Below are positions 28,227 to 37,388 of a stretch of DNA of 64,000 nt, in pieces (positions within the stretch are counted from its first letter, which is position 1; every line of letters begins with the position of its first letter). The stretch lies in NCBI RefSeq assembly GCF_019264345.1, contig NZ_JAHVAO010000001.1, positions 2,170,001-2,234,000 on the forward strand, in the 5' to 3' direction. This DNA is from Marinobacter arenosus (GTDB lineage Bacteria > Pseudomonadota > Gammaproteobacteria > Pseudomonadales > Oleiphilaceae). A program made the translations under genes and the position numbers. The notes under the pieces are model-generated. The model did not search any database and was not told the DNA's origin. It saw only the letters and a list, made by a program, of their open reading frames with translations.

Positions 28227-29768
28227 ATGGAAACACTAAGAGACTTCTTAAATGAGCCCTGGAAGGAAGCCAGCTTACACCCAAACTACGCCGCCAGCTT
28301 TTTGCACCTGACCCCGTTCCCTGAAGTTGCCACAGGAGAGATTCTGCTGGCCTCACTGTATAGGAACGTCGGGTTTTCGGACTCCGGTTTGGTTAGTGAA
28401 AAAGTTTGGCACTTGGGAAAAGGCTTTCGGAAGCACCTCGAAAAGGGAAGGCGACCGGATAATAAACAAAGTGAAGTTGGATTCGATGCGAAGTTGTGGA
28501 ACAAAGTTGTAAATCGAGCGATTGCTACACCAAACCTCTCGGGACAATCGAGTCAGCGGGGGAGCCAAATTTCACCTCTGGTCCCAGACGCTACTTTGTA
28601 CTCAATGTCTGCTCGCTTGACAGGAAACCCTTGGAATCCAGGGAAGCTAATCGCGAAGATGATTGCAATAGGTACTGGCGACTACGGAAAAGCACTAGAA
28701 ATCTGGAGGAAGCTTTTCGACAAATTGAGTGTAACTGAAGAAGATGACGACACCTGGGCTTTTCTGTTGCAGTCAGAGTTCGAAACTTGGCGAACGGAAA
28801 GCATCAAAGACGCATGGAAAAAGCCAAGCAAGTTTCCTTATTCCGCCGATACGTTCTTTGGCCCCCTACCTGTGCAGTGCCCTGCCAATCGATTTGTTGA
28901 GGACCTTCAAATCGTCCTCGAATTAAAAGGCCATCTTACGCGCAGACAGTGGATAAGTATGCTTGAGTCACTTTGCAGGATAGGAAGCAGCGCACACGTA
29001 ACATGGCTTTGCCATGCCCATGATGTATGCCGAGAGCTTTTAGAAAATGCCGTCTTTCAACGTAAGAGCGCAGGCAAGGTGGATGTCGAATCGATTCTCA
29101 ATTCAGAGAAACGTTTTTGGAGCCTTGGCCAACTCACTACAAAACCGATAAGAGAAACAGCACGCCACTATATCGAGGGTCGCGGCGCCCTGAACTTGAT
29201 CTTACATATGCTAGAGACTAGGGGAGTAGACATGTCAAGGGTTCGTTTACGCAACCCAGACGAAATTATGGAAAGCCTAAAGTACCTAGCTAATTTAGAA
29301 CACAAGTTTGATTTCAACGAATACCTTGAGTACTTCAATGAAATGATTGAGAGCGACCGCAGGATCGCCGAGTGCAAAAAAGGCTCATCAAAGAATGTCT
29401 TGGAGTTCCTTGGTCACGTAGCGCGTCAGCGCATGACCTCTGAAGCTGGACTAGAAAGTTATGATCAAGGTTACTATGTCGAGAAACGCGGCAATTATGC
29501 GAGTGCCCCCTGGGTCCTAGGACTAGGCCCCTTATCGACAATACTGATGGTCCACTGTGCAGCGAGCAAAGTGGTTGGGCCTTGTACCGTTCAAGATTTG
29601 TGCAAGCAGCTCGCAGGCTATGGAATAGAGGCGGAATTGGCTTTGGGAGCAGGCGAAAGCTTAGGCAAGAGACTTCGGGATATGTCGATTGCTATTGATA
29701 GCCCCGACGCTGAAGGAGGAATGGTTCTTGTTAGCCCTCTAGCGGGAGCAAGGAGCGCGGGAAGATAA
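28227..29768 (+). CDS. Island gene B: unrecognised middle protein of the triad
   Basis: 513 residues, starting at an ATG with an AGGA site 5 bp after gene A and ending 1 bp before gene C. I recognise no domain, signal peptide or membrane segment. The sequence is predominantly helical with many aromatic and Leu/Arg residues (for example QWISMLESLCRIGSSAHVTW and REIADSIL-like segments). The tight packing between an ATPase and a nuclease/HerA protein implies a subunit of the same complex. In DndFGH/DptFGH modules the middle protein is also a family-specific protein of about 430-550 residues, so a DptG-like structural or recognition role is conceivable. That is inference from position and size only. 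Confidence 0.65.
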   Translation: METLRDFLNEPWKEASLHPNYAASFLHLTPFPEVATGEILLASLYRNVGFSDSGLVSEKVWHLGKGFRKHLEKGRRPDNKQSEVGFDAKLWNKVVNRAIATPNLSGQSSQRGSQISPLVPDATLYSMSARLTGNPWNPGKLIAKMIAIGTGDYGKALEIWRKLFDKLSVTEEDDDTWAFLLQSEFETWRTESIKDAWKKPSKFPYSADTFFGPLPVQCPANRFVEDLQIVLELKGHLTRRQWISMLESLCRIGSSAHVTWLCHAHDVCRELLENAVFQRKSAGKVDVESILNSEKRFWSLGQLTTKPIRETARHYIEGRGALNLILHMLETRGVDMSRVRLRNPDEIMESLKYLANLEHKFDFNEYLEYFNEMIESDRRIAECKKGSSKNVLEFLGHVARQRMTSEAGLESYDQGYYVEKRGNYASAPWVLGLGPLSTILMVHCAASKVVGPCTVQDLCKQLAGYGIEAELALGAGESLGKRLRDMSIAIDSPDAEGGMVLVSPLAGARSAGR

Positions 29769-29769
29769 T

Positions 29770-32700
29770 ATGAAGCAGGATTTCATCAGCTACCTAGTTG
29801 GCTTGATTCAGGAAGATGCAGGCCATTATATCTCATCCGAAAATGATGATCTGAGGGTCGTCTTTTCCGCTCTGCCCGGGAAAATGCTTGACGAAGTATT
29901 CGACAGGTTCGAGGCAATGGGACCACGAATCGTTTTGGAGCGCGGAGAACACTCTAAGAGAGTGCCTGTACTCCGGATTCAAGAAGGCGTAGAGGACCCA
30001 CCACACCAAGATACGACCCGGTGTTCACGGAACCATGTTGTAGCAGTCAGAACAGCTTACGGATCATATCTTGCACTTGCAGCAATTAATGATCCGCCCT
30101 TGCTTTCTACGGGCACTACCGTAAACAAACTAGGACTGGAACGAACTAACCATGTCGCTTTCTCTACATGGAAGGATGAGCGGTTTGTACAGAGAGTCGT
30201 TAGTGCAGTACTGGGGAGATTCCATGGTATATCCTCTGAGATGGAACTGCTTGCTTGGCGTGCGCTAGAAGAGGCGTTCTTAGAGTCTGCCCATGGCGAT
30301 GAGATGAGCGCGCCCTGGGAGCTACTCCGTAAATTGTATGATATCGGCGAAGAGGGGAAGAGTAACCAAGTGCTCTGCCACGCTTTAGGGCTTCCCCGGC
30401 TAGAAGAACATGAGGCTCCCGACTCTGAGATTAATAACTCCATTGCCAACTTCATTCGTGATCACGGTTTTTCGGCAGGTATAAGTCAACTTCAGGAGGA
30501 TTCGCGTTCGGAAGAGGTCGGTGCCGCACTGGAATCGTTCAAAAAAAACGCCATTTACCTGTTCCGGACGCCGCAAGAATATGTCAGCCGGCCATTAGGT
30601 AATTACTCAAAAGCATGCCAACAAGGCCAATATCTAGATTGGTGGAATACGTTATCTCAGGCGGTTTGGTTAGAACTGCTTAGCCAGGACAACAATCAGG
30701 ACGTTGGCGACCTCAAAGTCACCTGTACTAACGCATTATTTCGTCCTATGTTGGCAAGCCAATTACCCGTCGTTTACCAGTCTCCCCGATTCCTCATCTC
30801 AGTAAATGACGAGCTAATTGGAGAAAAAGTCCTCGTATATAGGTCGTCTGGACGCAAGAAAGCCGAGCTGATAGAAGAACTCACCATCGATGCCAGTGAA
30901 ATCGAGTGGGAAGATGACTCCCCCCTTTCTGATCACGAGCAATATCTTTGCTATGAGTTTGTAAGCAGCCGGCTCGAAAAACCCACGAAGCTGAAACTAG
31001 TGGCGCTGGATAGCTATCTGCCTGGGGTGGTGCTTAATTGCAGATCGGCCCAAAAACTTACACCCTTTAAAAAGAAAAGATCGGGGCGCAAGACTAAGAC
31101 GAAAGCGCCGACAAAGTTCTCGTTTGACTCAGAGTTGGTCACCAACGGAATTGGCACTCATACCGTAGAGTTCTTCTACCGAACTGGTATTAGTATGCCG
31201 TCTAGAATCAGCGGGCATGTCGAAGACAATGAAGATGAGCCCGCAAGACCTTGGCCCGTGACAACATCAGACAAGCGAGAAGGATACGCTGTTGCTGTCC
31301 TCGAGATATCTGCTGACTGTACTGCCGAGTTCGAGCTAGATCTTCCGGAGCTAGAAGAATCGATTATTTTCCGAATACACGTCAGTACTAGCGAATTCGC
31401 AGCAGAAGGGGCAAAAAGCGAATTCGATAAATTTGTCACCAATAATTGCACTCGTTCGACAAAAGTAGGGAAAGTCGATGTAAAGCAAACCATGCTAACA
31501 CAGCTTGAACAGTGGATTTTAGATTGTGAGGCATCGTACCTCCCTCTTATTATTGGGGCGGAGTTCAAGGAAGTTTGGCAGCCCCCGATATGGGAAGAGT
31601 ATCCCCGCCTATCTAGTTTAGGACTTGCGGTTGATCCGCGCCCAAGGATCGATGAACTCACTCCTCCTGCTGGCTATATACAGGCACGGGAAGAAGTTCG
31701 TCTATTTTTGAAGAGCCTCTGCGACGAGAAGGGATGCACTATTGAGGCCCTCAGTCTTGGCCAGCTAATGCAGGACGAAAACAAACGTAGTGCTGTAGAA
31801 CGCTATATAGGTGAGTACGCCGATTGGCTCACTGCACCAGACTCACTTGCAGCCTGGGCGGACTTGATAACTGTCCACGAGGCCCAAACAACACAGGTTT
31901 CTTACCTCAAAACAACCCCAGTCGCGTTGCTTCTATCACCGCTGCACCCGATTCGACTGGCTTGGCAATGCCACGCACAGCACCTTCTTCAGGAGGCAAT
32001 TCAACAAGGTTTACCTTGCCCAGTTGCAGGTGTCATTGAACCATCCAGTTTTCCTGATTGCATGTCACTTAAATGCAGGGACGTAAACGGCCAATTCAAA
32101 TCAATTGGCTTCGCGTCAGTCAAGAGTTCTTCCGACTATTGGTCTGTTCTATGGCGAGCCGACGCCATCTCCGAAGTAAATCAAGGAAACGGAATCGGGG
32201 TGTTCGGAGAAGAACTTGGCTTGAAAGTTGAGGGAATGGTAACCGGGTTCAACAAACAACAAGTAAAACGTTCATTGGATGAAATTCGCCAGTTATATCC
32301 AGCCAAAGCAAGGCTGAGGATCTCTCTTCACAGTGATTCATCTGGCTATAGCTCCTGCAACGAAGGAATAGACGAATGGTGTCTAGAGAATTTAGGACCT
32401 GATGTTGACGAATGGTCTTCAGCCGGAGGCCTTACGCTCCAGGTCATCGACATGAGGCCGAAAGAAGAGCAACTTGAACCCGCAGCCCTTGCCTCTCTAA
32501 CTGAACGCTCCGGAACTCAGGTTCGATGGTACACGAACGGTGAAAATGAAGGCACCACGCCAACCGATCTCTCCATCGTTGATCATCTACAAACTATGGA
32601 TCAGGAATTTCGAGAAGAAGGGGTCAGGTCCCCTGTAGATCCAAGTTGCGTTTCTCGAATTAGTATCAAGAAGAATGCTACAGAACATAGAAAGTATCTG

Positions 32701-35205
32701 TCTCTGTCTAGAGCGGGTTCATTCGTTAACGAACCCTGTGGAGACCAATTGCTTGACAACATGTCGAGAGCTCTTTCCCATCTGGAACTTACTTGTGTAA
32801 CTGAAGCCGATTTCGACAGTCTTGGTTTTGCTCCTAATCTACAAACCTTAAACGCGTCTCTAGAAAATACTAGGTACTGCGCCATCTCCTCTTCTGCAGT
32901 GGATGCAACGTGTTTTCATAGCACAGAAAACAACACATACCTTTGGGATTATGAACTCCCCCGCTATGCACCCGGGGCCGGCCAAGCTTGCGGGTTCTAT
33001 TTGGTCGCAAAACAATCGCCCACAATGTTCACTGCTATGACAAATATTCTAGGCAACTTCGTTCAATCCCAAATCGTCACGGACGAACAGGTTGGCCAAT
33101 TGCTGGACGAGATCTCTCGACGGGGAATACCGACGCTAAAGCGCCTCACCAGCGGTGGCTCAGCCAGTCTTGGTGAGGCTGGAATGTTGATCGCCTCGCG
33201 CCTATTGCAAACTGACTTTCAAGTTGCTGGTTTGGGTAAAGGACTCATCCCTGCAATTGATAACGGACGTATCAACCTCGTGATCCCTGCTGACGTTTTC
33301 CAGCCTCGGTTCGATGAGCTAAGAAAAGCTCTCGATGCAGAAAACCGAGAAAGGCCTGATCTATTAGTGCTGAGTATCGCATTTGGCGTCGATGATGGTG
33401 ACCAGTTGCACGACCCAAAAGCGTTAAAAGTCACCCCTATTGAAGTAAAGACACGCACAAGCGAAATGACTGACAAACAGCGTGGTGAAGCCGTGGCACA
33501 GGCTACCTCGTTTGCTGACTTTCTCATCTCACTAAAGGAGACCAGTAAGAAGTCAGCCCTGTGGGGGCTCGCATACCGTGACTTACTGGCAAGCTGGTTA
33601 GATTATGGATTCCGAGTATATGGCGAAACAGATATGGCCAGACGGAACCCTCATTGGGTTTCCTACCATCAAAGTACTATCGCAGGGTTAATGTCAGGCC
33701 AAATGGATGTGGAATTAGATCCTATAGGCAGACTCGTCTCCATTGAGAAAACGTCTAAAAGCCGCGCAATGGCATCCGACGCAAGCAGCGATAAAAACAT
33801 CGTAATACTAAGCTTCGAATTAGCGGGCGCCTTACTAACTGCCTCCCAATCACACGCTATTGACGATATTTCTGAGCAAATTAATGATTGGAACCTATTA
33901 ATTGAAAGCGAGCTTCATGATGAAGTGAGTTCAAAAGGGCTGCCTGAGCCTTCAGATTCTGGCTCAAATAATAACGCGGTCGATTCAGAGCAGCTACAGT
34001 CTGATTTAACTGGCATCAACACGCCCATAAACGTTTCATCCTCTGGAGACTCAAAATCTGAGAATGATCCAATACCCCTAGAAGGCCTCCATTTCAAGAT
34101 TGGCCAAACAACTGAACTAATCGGGAATAAAGATGTTGAATTTTATCCCGGTAATACTGCACTGAATAATATTAATATTGGTGTTGTCGGCGATCTTGGT
34201 ACTGGAAAAACCCAGCTCTTAAAATCTCTAGTTTATCAAATGGTGAAAAATCCTCAGAAAAATAGGGGACTACCTCCAAAAATATTAATTCTCGACTACA
34301 AGCGTGATTTTAGTGATGTTGATGATGACTGCAGGTTCATAGAGAAAGCCAAAGTTAAAATTGTATCACCCTACAAAATTCCTCTTAATCTATTTTCAAC
34401 ATCGGGAGACAGCTCGAACAGAGCTATGTTAGACAAAATCGGATTCTTCCGAGACATCCTTCGAAAGATCTTCTCAGTAAGTGCGCCGGTTCAGGATAAG
34501 AACCTCAAGGACGCGATAAAATCCGCGTACCGATTAAAAAGGGAAGAAAATGGGCGCGATCCCACAATCTACGATGTTTTGGAGCAGTACGATTCAGTTA
34601 TTGATGGAAAACCTGACTCTGTATCGGGGATTATAAGCGATCTTGTTGACTACGAGATTTTCGAGGATGACCCTAATAAGATTGTTAGCTTCAACGAGTT
34701 CTTTGACGGCGTTATCGCCATTGACTTGAAAGACCTGAGTGACGATAAGTTGAAAAAGATGGTGATAGTTATATTTCTCAACCTTTACTATGACTATATG
34801 CTCAAGGTTGAGAAGAAGCCATTTGTTGGAACTGAACCTCAAACACGGTTCATAGACTCGTACCTTTTAGTTGATGAGGCTCATAACATTATGCCTTATG
34901 AATTTGAGGTATTATCGAAACTTCTCCTTCAAGGAAGAGCATTTGGGATAGGGGTCATACTAGCATCGCAGTATTTTAGCCATTTTAAAAACCAACGCAC
35001 TGATTATAGGGAGCCTATTCAAAGCTGGTTTATACATCAAGTTCCAGGTGTAACAGCGAGGGATCTCGATAAAATTGGAATTCCGTCAGCGTCAGATAAC
35101 ATAGTTAACCGTATATCTGGCCTAAAGCCGTTCCACTCTCTCTGTAAGACTCTTGGGTGGGAAGGTGAATTCATAAAGGCAGTACCGTTTTATAGTTTCG
35201 AATAG
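29770..35205 (+). CDS. Island gene C: giant PD-(D/E)XK-like nuclease fused to HerA/FtsK-type ATPase (DptH-like)
   Basis: 1811 residues. The first ~1180 residues are unrecognised, with a notable LLLSPLHPIRLAWQCHAQHL segment near 725. Near residue 1197 an RPDLLVLSIA strand is followed by TPIEVKTRT with E1225 and K1227: the D...E-x-K spacing of a PD-(D/E)XK nuclease core. A Ser/Asn/Asp-rich linker (about 1390-1440) leads to a C-terminal ATPase with Walker A GDLGTGKT at 1474-1481, Walker B LLVDEAHNIM with D1702-E1703, and a downstream GIGVILASQ strand, as in HerA/FtsK/VirB4-type motors. The reading frame begins 1 bp after gene B. The DNA after about 33.8 kb is visibly more AT-rich than the earlier part. 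A DNA-translocating nuclease is the natural reading; DptH of Dnd systems has comparable size and a C-terminal P-loop. Confidence 0.75.
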   Translation: MKQDFISYLVGLIQEDAGHYISSENDDLRVVFSALPGKMLDEVFDRFEAMGPRIVLERGEHSKRVPVLRIQEGVEDPPHQDTTRCSRNHVVAVRTAYGSYLALAAINDPPLLSTGTTVNKLGLERTNHVAFSTWKDERFVQRVVSAVLGRFHGISSEMELLAWRALEEAFLESAHGDEMSAPWELLRKLYDIGEEGKSNQVLCHALGLPRLEEHEAPDSEINNSIANFIRDHGFSAGISQLQEDSRSEEVGAALESFKKNAIYLFRTPQEYVSRPLGNYSKACQQGQYLDWWNTLSQAVWLELLSQDNNQDVGDLKVTCTNALFRPMLASQLPVVYQSPRFLISVNDELIGEKVLVYRSSGRKKAELIEELTIDASEIEWEDDSPLSDHEQYLCYEFVSSRLEKPTKLKLVALDSYLPGVVLNCRSAQKLTPFKKKRSGRKTKTKAPTKFSFDSELVTNGIGTHTVEFFYRTGISMPSRISGHVEDNEDEPARPWPVTTSDKREGYAVAVLEISADCTAEFELDLPELEESIIFRIHVSTSEFAAEGAKSEFDKFVTNNCTRSTKVGKVDVKQTMLTQLEQWILDCEASYLPLIIGAEFKEVWQPPIWEEYPRLSSLGLAVDPRPRIDELTPPAGYIQAREEVRLFLKSLCDEKGCTIEALSLGQLMQDENKRSAVERYIGEYADWLTAPDSLAAWADLITVHEAQTTQVSYLKTTPVALLLSPLHPIRLAWQCHAQHLLQEAIQQGLPCPVAGVIEPSSFPDCMSLKCRDVNGQFKSIGFASVKSSSDYWSVLWRADAISEVNQGNGIGVFGEELGLKVEGMVTGFNKQQVKRSLDEIRQLYPAKARLRISLHSDSSGYSSCNEGIDEWCLENLGPDVDEWSSAGGLTLQVIDMRPKEEQLEPAALASLTERSGTQVRWYTNGENEGTTPTDLSIVDHLQTMDQEFREEGVRSPVDPSCVSRISIKKNATEHRKYLSLSRAGSFVNEPCGDQLLDNMSRALSHLELTCVTEADFDSLGFAPNLQTLNASLENTRYCAISSSAVDATCFHSTENNTYLWDYELPRYAPGAGQACGFYLVAKQSPTMFTAMTNILGNFVQSQIVTDEQVGQLLDEISRRGIPTLKRLTSGGSASLGEAGMLIASRLLQTDFQVAGLGKGLIPAIDNGRINLVIPADVFQPRFDELRKALDAENRERPDLLVLSIAFGVDDGDQLHDPKALKVTPIEVKTRTSEMTDKQRGEAVAQATSFADFLISLKETSKKSALWGLAYRDLLASWLDYGFRVYGETDMARRNPHWVSYHQSTIAGLMSGQMDVELDPIGRLVSIEKTSKSRAMASDASSDKNIVILSFELAGALLTASQSHAIDDISEQINDWNLLIESELHDEVSSKGLPEPSDSGSNNNAVDSEQLQSDLTGINTPINVSSSGDSKSENDPIPLEGLHFKIGQTTELIGNKDVEFYPGNTALNNINIGVVGDLGTGKTQLLKSLVYQMVKNPQKNRGLPPKILILDYKRDFSDVDDDCRFIEKAKVKIVSPYKIPLNLFSTSGDSSNRAMLDKIGFFRDILRKIFSVSAPVQDKNLKDAIKSAYRLKREENGRDPTIYDVLEQYDSVIDGKPDSVSGIISDLVDYEIFEDDPNKIVSFNEFFDGVIAIDLKDLSDDKLKKMVIVIFLNLYYDYMLKVEKKPFVGTEPQTRFIDSYLLVDEAHNIMPYEFEVLSKLLLQGRAFGIGVILASQYFSHFKNQRTDYREPIQSWFIHQVPGVTARDLDKIGIPSASDNIVNRISGLKPFHSLCKTLGWEGEFIKAVPFYSFE

Positions 35206-35224
35206 AAAGTTCACAGGAACCATA

Positions 35225-35236
35225 ATGAACGACTAG
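35225..35236 (+). other. Three-codon minicistron (Met-Asn-Asp-stop) before the glycosylase gene
   Basis: An AGGA site at about 35215-35218 is well placed for an ATG at 35225 that reads ATG-AAC-GAC-TAG and stops. The glycosylase ATG follows 2 bp later at 35239, too far from the AGGA (about 20 bases) to use it directly. This suggests reinitiation after a minimal leader peptide, or alternatively that the TAG is a recent mutation of a longer start. Both are inference. Confidence 0.4.
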
Positions 35237-35238
35237 CA

Positions 35239-35955
35239 ATGGCCTATCTACGGAGTAAAGCATCCCAACGACGCCAAGCAGCAAAAAAGCGCGCAATTGA
35301 AATCGATGGAAAATTGATTGCTTGGTTTTCTTCTCAGCTCAGGATCTGGTTCGCAAGGAGCGGGCGAGATTTTCCATGGCGTCATCCCGATATCAGCATT
35401 TATGAAGTAGTTATTCTGGAGCTGTTACTGCAAAGAACTCGTGCAGAGACGGTCAGCAAACACTATTCTTTCTTTTTTGATAGTTTCCCAGATTGGCGGG
35501 CCCTTGCCGAAGCATCAACGAGTGTTTTGGAGTCCCAATTGAAACCGTTTGGTTTGTATAGGCGGCGAGCAGAAGTTTTTCAGAGCCTTGGAAAAGAAGT
35601 TAACAAGCTAGAGGGAAAGCTACCCCATTCTAGGGATGAGCTCAAGGCATTGCCTGGATTGGGTGATTACATAGTCAATGCAATCTTGATGTATCGAGAT
35701 GGGCTACCCACACCACTCCTTGATGTGAATATGGCGAGAGTGCTGGAGCGTTTCTTCGGTTCACGAGAATACGCCGACATTCGGCATGACCCGTACCTGC
35801 TCACTTTGTCCGAACGGGTAGTTTCTACCTCAGATAATCCAAGTTCGATTAACTGGGCAGTCCTTGATTTGGCACGAATAGTTTGCAAAAAGCAAAACCC
35901 GGCTTGCAACGAATGTCCCTTGGCCGCATTTTGTTTAAGCGTGAACAGACCGTAA
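35239..35955 (+). CDS. HhH-GPD DNA glycosylase with Fe-S cluster, Mig/T:G-mismatch type
   Basis: 238 residues of the EndoIII/MutY superfamily. FPWR at 45-48 and E61 in the LELLLQRT helix align with MutY. The helix-hairpin-helix reads LPGLGDY at 138-144 and the catalytic Asp is D162 in LLDVNMARVL. The Fe-S ligands are C216, C223, C226, C232 (C-x6-C-x2-C-x5-C). The residue at the EndoIII Lys120 position is Tyr144, 18 residues before the catalytic Asp; a Tyr there is the mark of the Methanothermobacter Mig T:G glycosylase (Tyr126/Asp144), whereas MutY has Ser. The C-terminal MutY NUDIX-like domain is absent. The gene follows the triad and is convergent with a C5 methylase, exactly the company in which T:G repair is needed, as 5mC deamination gives T:G. 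The N-terminal ~30 residues are basic. Substrate is inferred. Confidence 0.85.
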   Translation: MAYLRSKASQRRQAAKKRAIEIDGKLIAWFSSQLRIWFARSGRDFPWRHPDISIYEVVILELLLQRTRAETVSKHYSFFFDSFPDWRALAEASTSVLESQLKPFGLYRRRAEVFQSLGKEVNKLEGKLPHSRDELKALPGLGDYIVNAILMYRDGLPTPLLDVNMARVLERFFGSREYADIRHDPYLLTLSERVVSTSDNPSSINWAVLDLARIVCKKQNPACNECPLAAFCLSVNRP

Positions 35956-35963
35956 TTAGTAAG

Positions 35964-37388
35964 CTAAATCAGTGCCGCTCTTTGGGCGCATTGTGTCTCA
36001 TGTTTTTCTATTTTTCCTGTCTCTATATGCAACAGCCGTCCTAAACTTTCTTTCAGGAATAGGCCGATTCCCTCAGCCATTAGGGGAGGAACGGCGTTCC
36101 CGACCTGAGTATACTTCGGGCATGTTTTCTTTCTAAGGCTACCTCCCGTTGTATAGGGCCCCTCAAAACGGAACCAATCAGGGAAAGATTGCAACCGAGC
36201 CAACTCACGAACGGTCATGATTCGAGGCTCATCAAAATGCAAAATATCATCTGGTAAGGTGGTAACCGTGCCGGACGGCTTGTGCGGGTCCAATACGGTC
36301 AAGGAGTGCTTTCGTGAGTTATGCACTTCTTGCCGATAAAGCAGGGGTAAAGTTTTACCTCTGGCTAGTTTGTATCGTGTTTGCAGGTTCAAGTCGTCTA
36401 TATCTTCAAGGATCTTTTCGAAGCGCTTTTTCACTTTCACCGTATGGTTAGGTAAGCGCAGGCCATGATTTGGACACTTCTTTCTCTCCCAACCTTTCCT
36501 CATTAAATTTATATACGCTGGGTTCCTACAAAAGGTTGGTGCATATTCAGCGATTTGCTTGAACCCTGACGCACGCGAATCATCTTTCGGAACGTCGACC
36601 AGTTTATAGGGGTTGCCGAGAAAGTTCAGAGTCTTTAAGTCCTTTAACGCGTCAGAAGCAGTAACAAGTGGGGGCAGCCCCTTATTAATCTTAAACTCTT
36701 CCGCGAAAACCTTTAATTGGGCTTCAACCTTTGTCGCAAGCTCTTTTCCGGTAGACAGCAACTGCAGTGAATCACCATTAACATTGCTGCCTAAAAATTG
36801 GTCTTTATGAATAGCAATCAGCACAAACCTGTGACGAGCTTGGGGAACCCCCCACTGGCTACTGTTCTCGATCAAATGAAAAGGCACATAATTTAATTCA
36901 GCTAATGCTCGCTCAATTTGTTCCGATGGAGGAAGACTTTGGGAACCAGCTTTGGTAAAAGTTTGAGTGATCCCTCGCACGTTTTCCATGAGAATAAACT
37001 TGGGTTTGACGCGCCGAACAATCTCTAGATAGGCAAATGCCAACTGGTTTCTGGGGTCATCAGGATCTCGCTTGCCCGCAGATGAAAACCCCTGACATGG
37101 GGGCCCGCCGGCCACAAGATCGACCTCTCCGCTATTCCCAAGGCTGTCCAAGTACCGGGAGGCTTCTGGATCATCCAAGAGTGCCAGAATATCGTGATTT
37201 CTACACTCAAGGGCATTCGGCCAATCAAACCTTCCATTAAGCCCTACAAACTCCTGATCGATCAGGTTCCTTTTTAACGTAGAAAAAGCGTCGGCACTGC
37301 GTTCAACCGCAAACAGCCCCGTGTAGCCAGCGTTTAGCAGGCCAAGGGAGAGGCCCCCACATCCGGAAAATAAGTCAATAAACTTCAT
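35964..37388 (-). CDS. DNA (cytosine-5) methyltransferase
   Basis: 474 residues with the ordered C5-methylase motifs: motif I FIDLFSGCGGLSLG at the N terminus (SAM binding), motif IV GGPPCQGFSSAGKR with catalytic Cys98, motif VI MENVRGI with Glu135, motif VIII QARHRFVLIA at 183-192, a target-recognition region of roughly 200 residues, motif IX in TVRELARLQSFPDWF and motif X QVGNAVPPLMAEG. It is complete and appears active. Its stop lies 8 bp from the glycosylase stop, convergent with the triad. It has its own promoter (37443-37471). No type II restriction endonuclease gene is adjacent, so either the triad is the restriction partner or it is a solitary methylase. Recognition sequence cannot be read from the sequence. 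Confidence 0.95.
   Translation of the reverse strand: MKFIDLFSGCGGLSLGLLNAGYTGLFAVERSADAFSTLKRNLIDQEFVGLNGRFDWPNALECRNHDILALLDDPEASRYLDSLGNSGEVDLVAGGPPCQGFSSAGKRDPDDPRNQLAFAYLEIVRRVKPKFILMENVRGITQTFTKAGSQSLPPSEQIERALAELNYVPFHLIENSSQWGVPQARHRFVLIAIHKDQFLGSNVNGDSLQLLSTGKELATKVEAQLKVFAEEFKINKGLPPLVTASDALKDLKTLNFLGNPYKLVDVPKDDSRASGFKQIAEYAPTFCRNPAYINLMRKGWERKKCPNHGLRLPNHTVKVKKRFEKILEDIDDLNLQTRYKLARGKTLPLLYRQEVHNSRKHSLTVLDPHKPSGTVTTLPDDILHFDEPRIMTVRELARLQSFPDWFRFEGPYTTGGSLRKKTCPKYTQVGNAVPPLMAEGIGLFLKESLGRLLHIETGKIEKHETQCAQRAALI

Noticed and set aside
26104..35205. BREX or DISARM identity for the triad
   Set aside because: There is no PglZ/BrxZ alkaline-phosphatase-like protein, no Lon-like protease, no PglX-type adenine methylase and no DrmA/DrmB helicase pair.
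26104..37388. Genuine phosphorothioation (Dnd/Ssp) locus
   Set aside because: No DndB, DndC (PAPS-reductase-like), DndD, DndE or SspB/C/D homologue is present in the window; only the triad architecture is similar.
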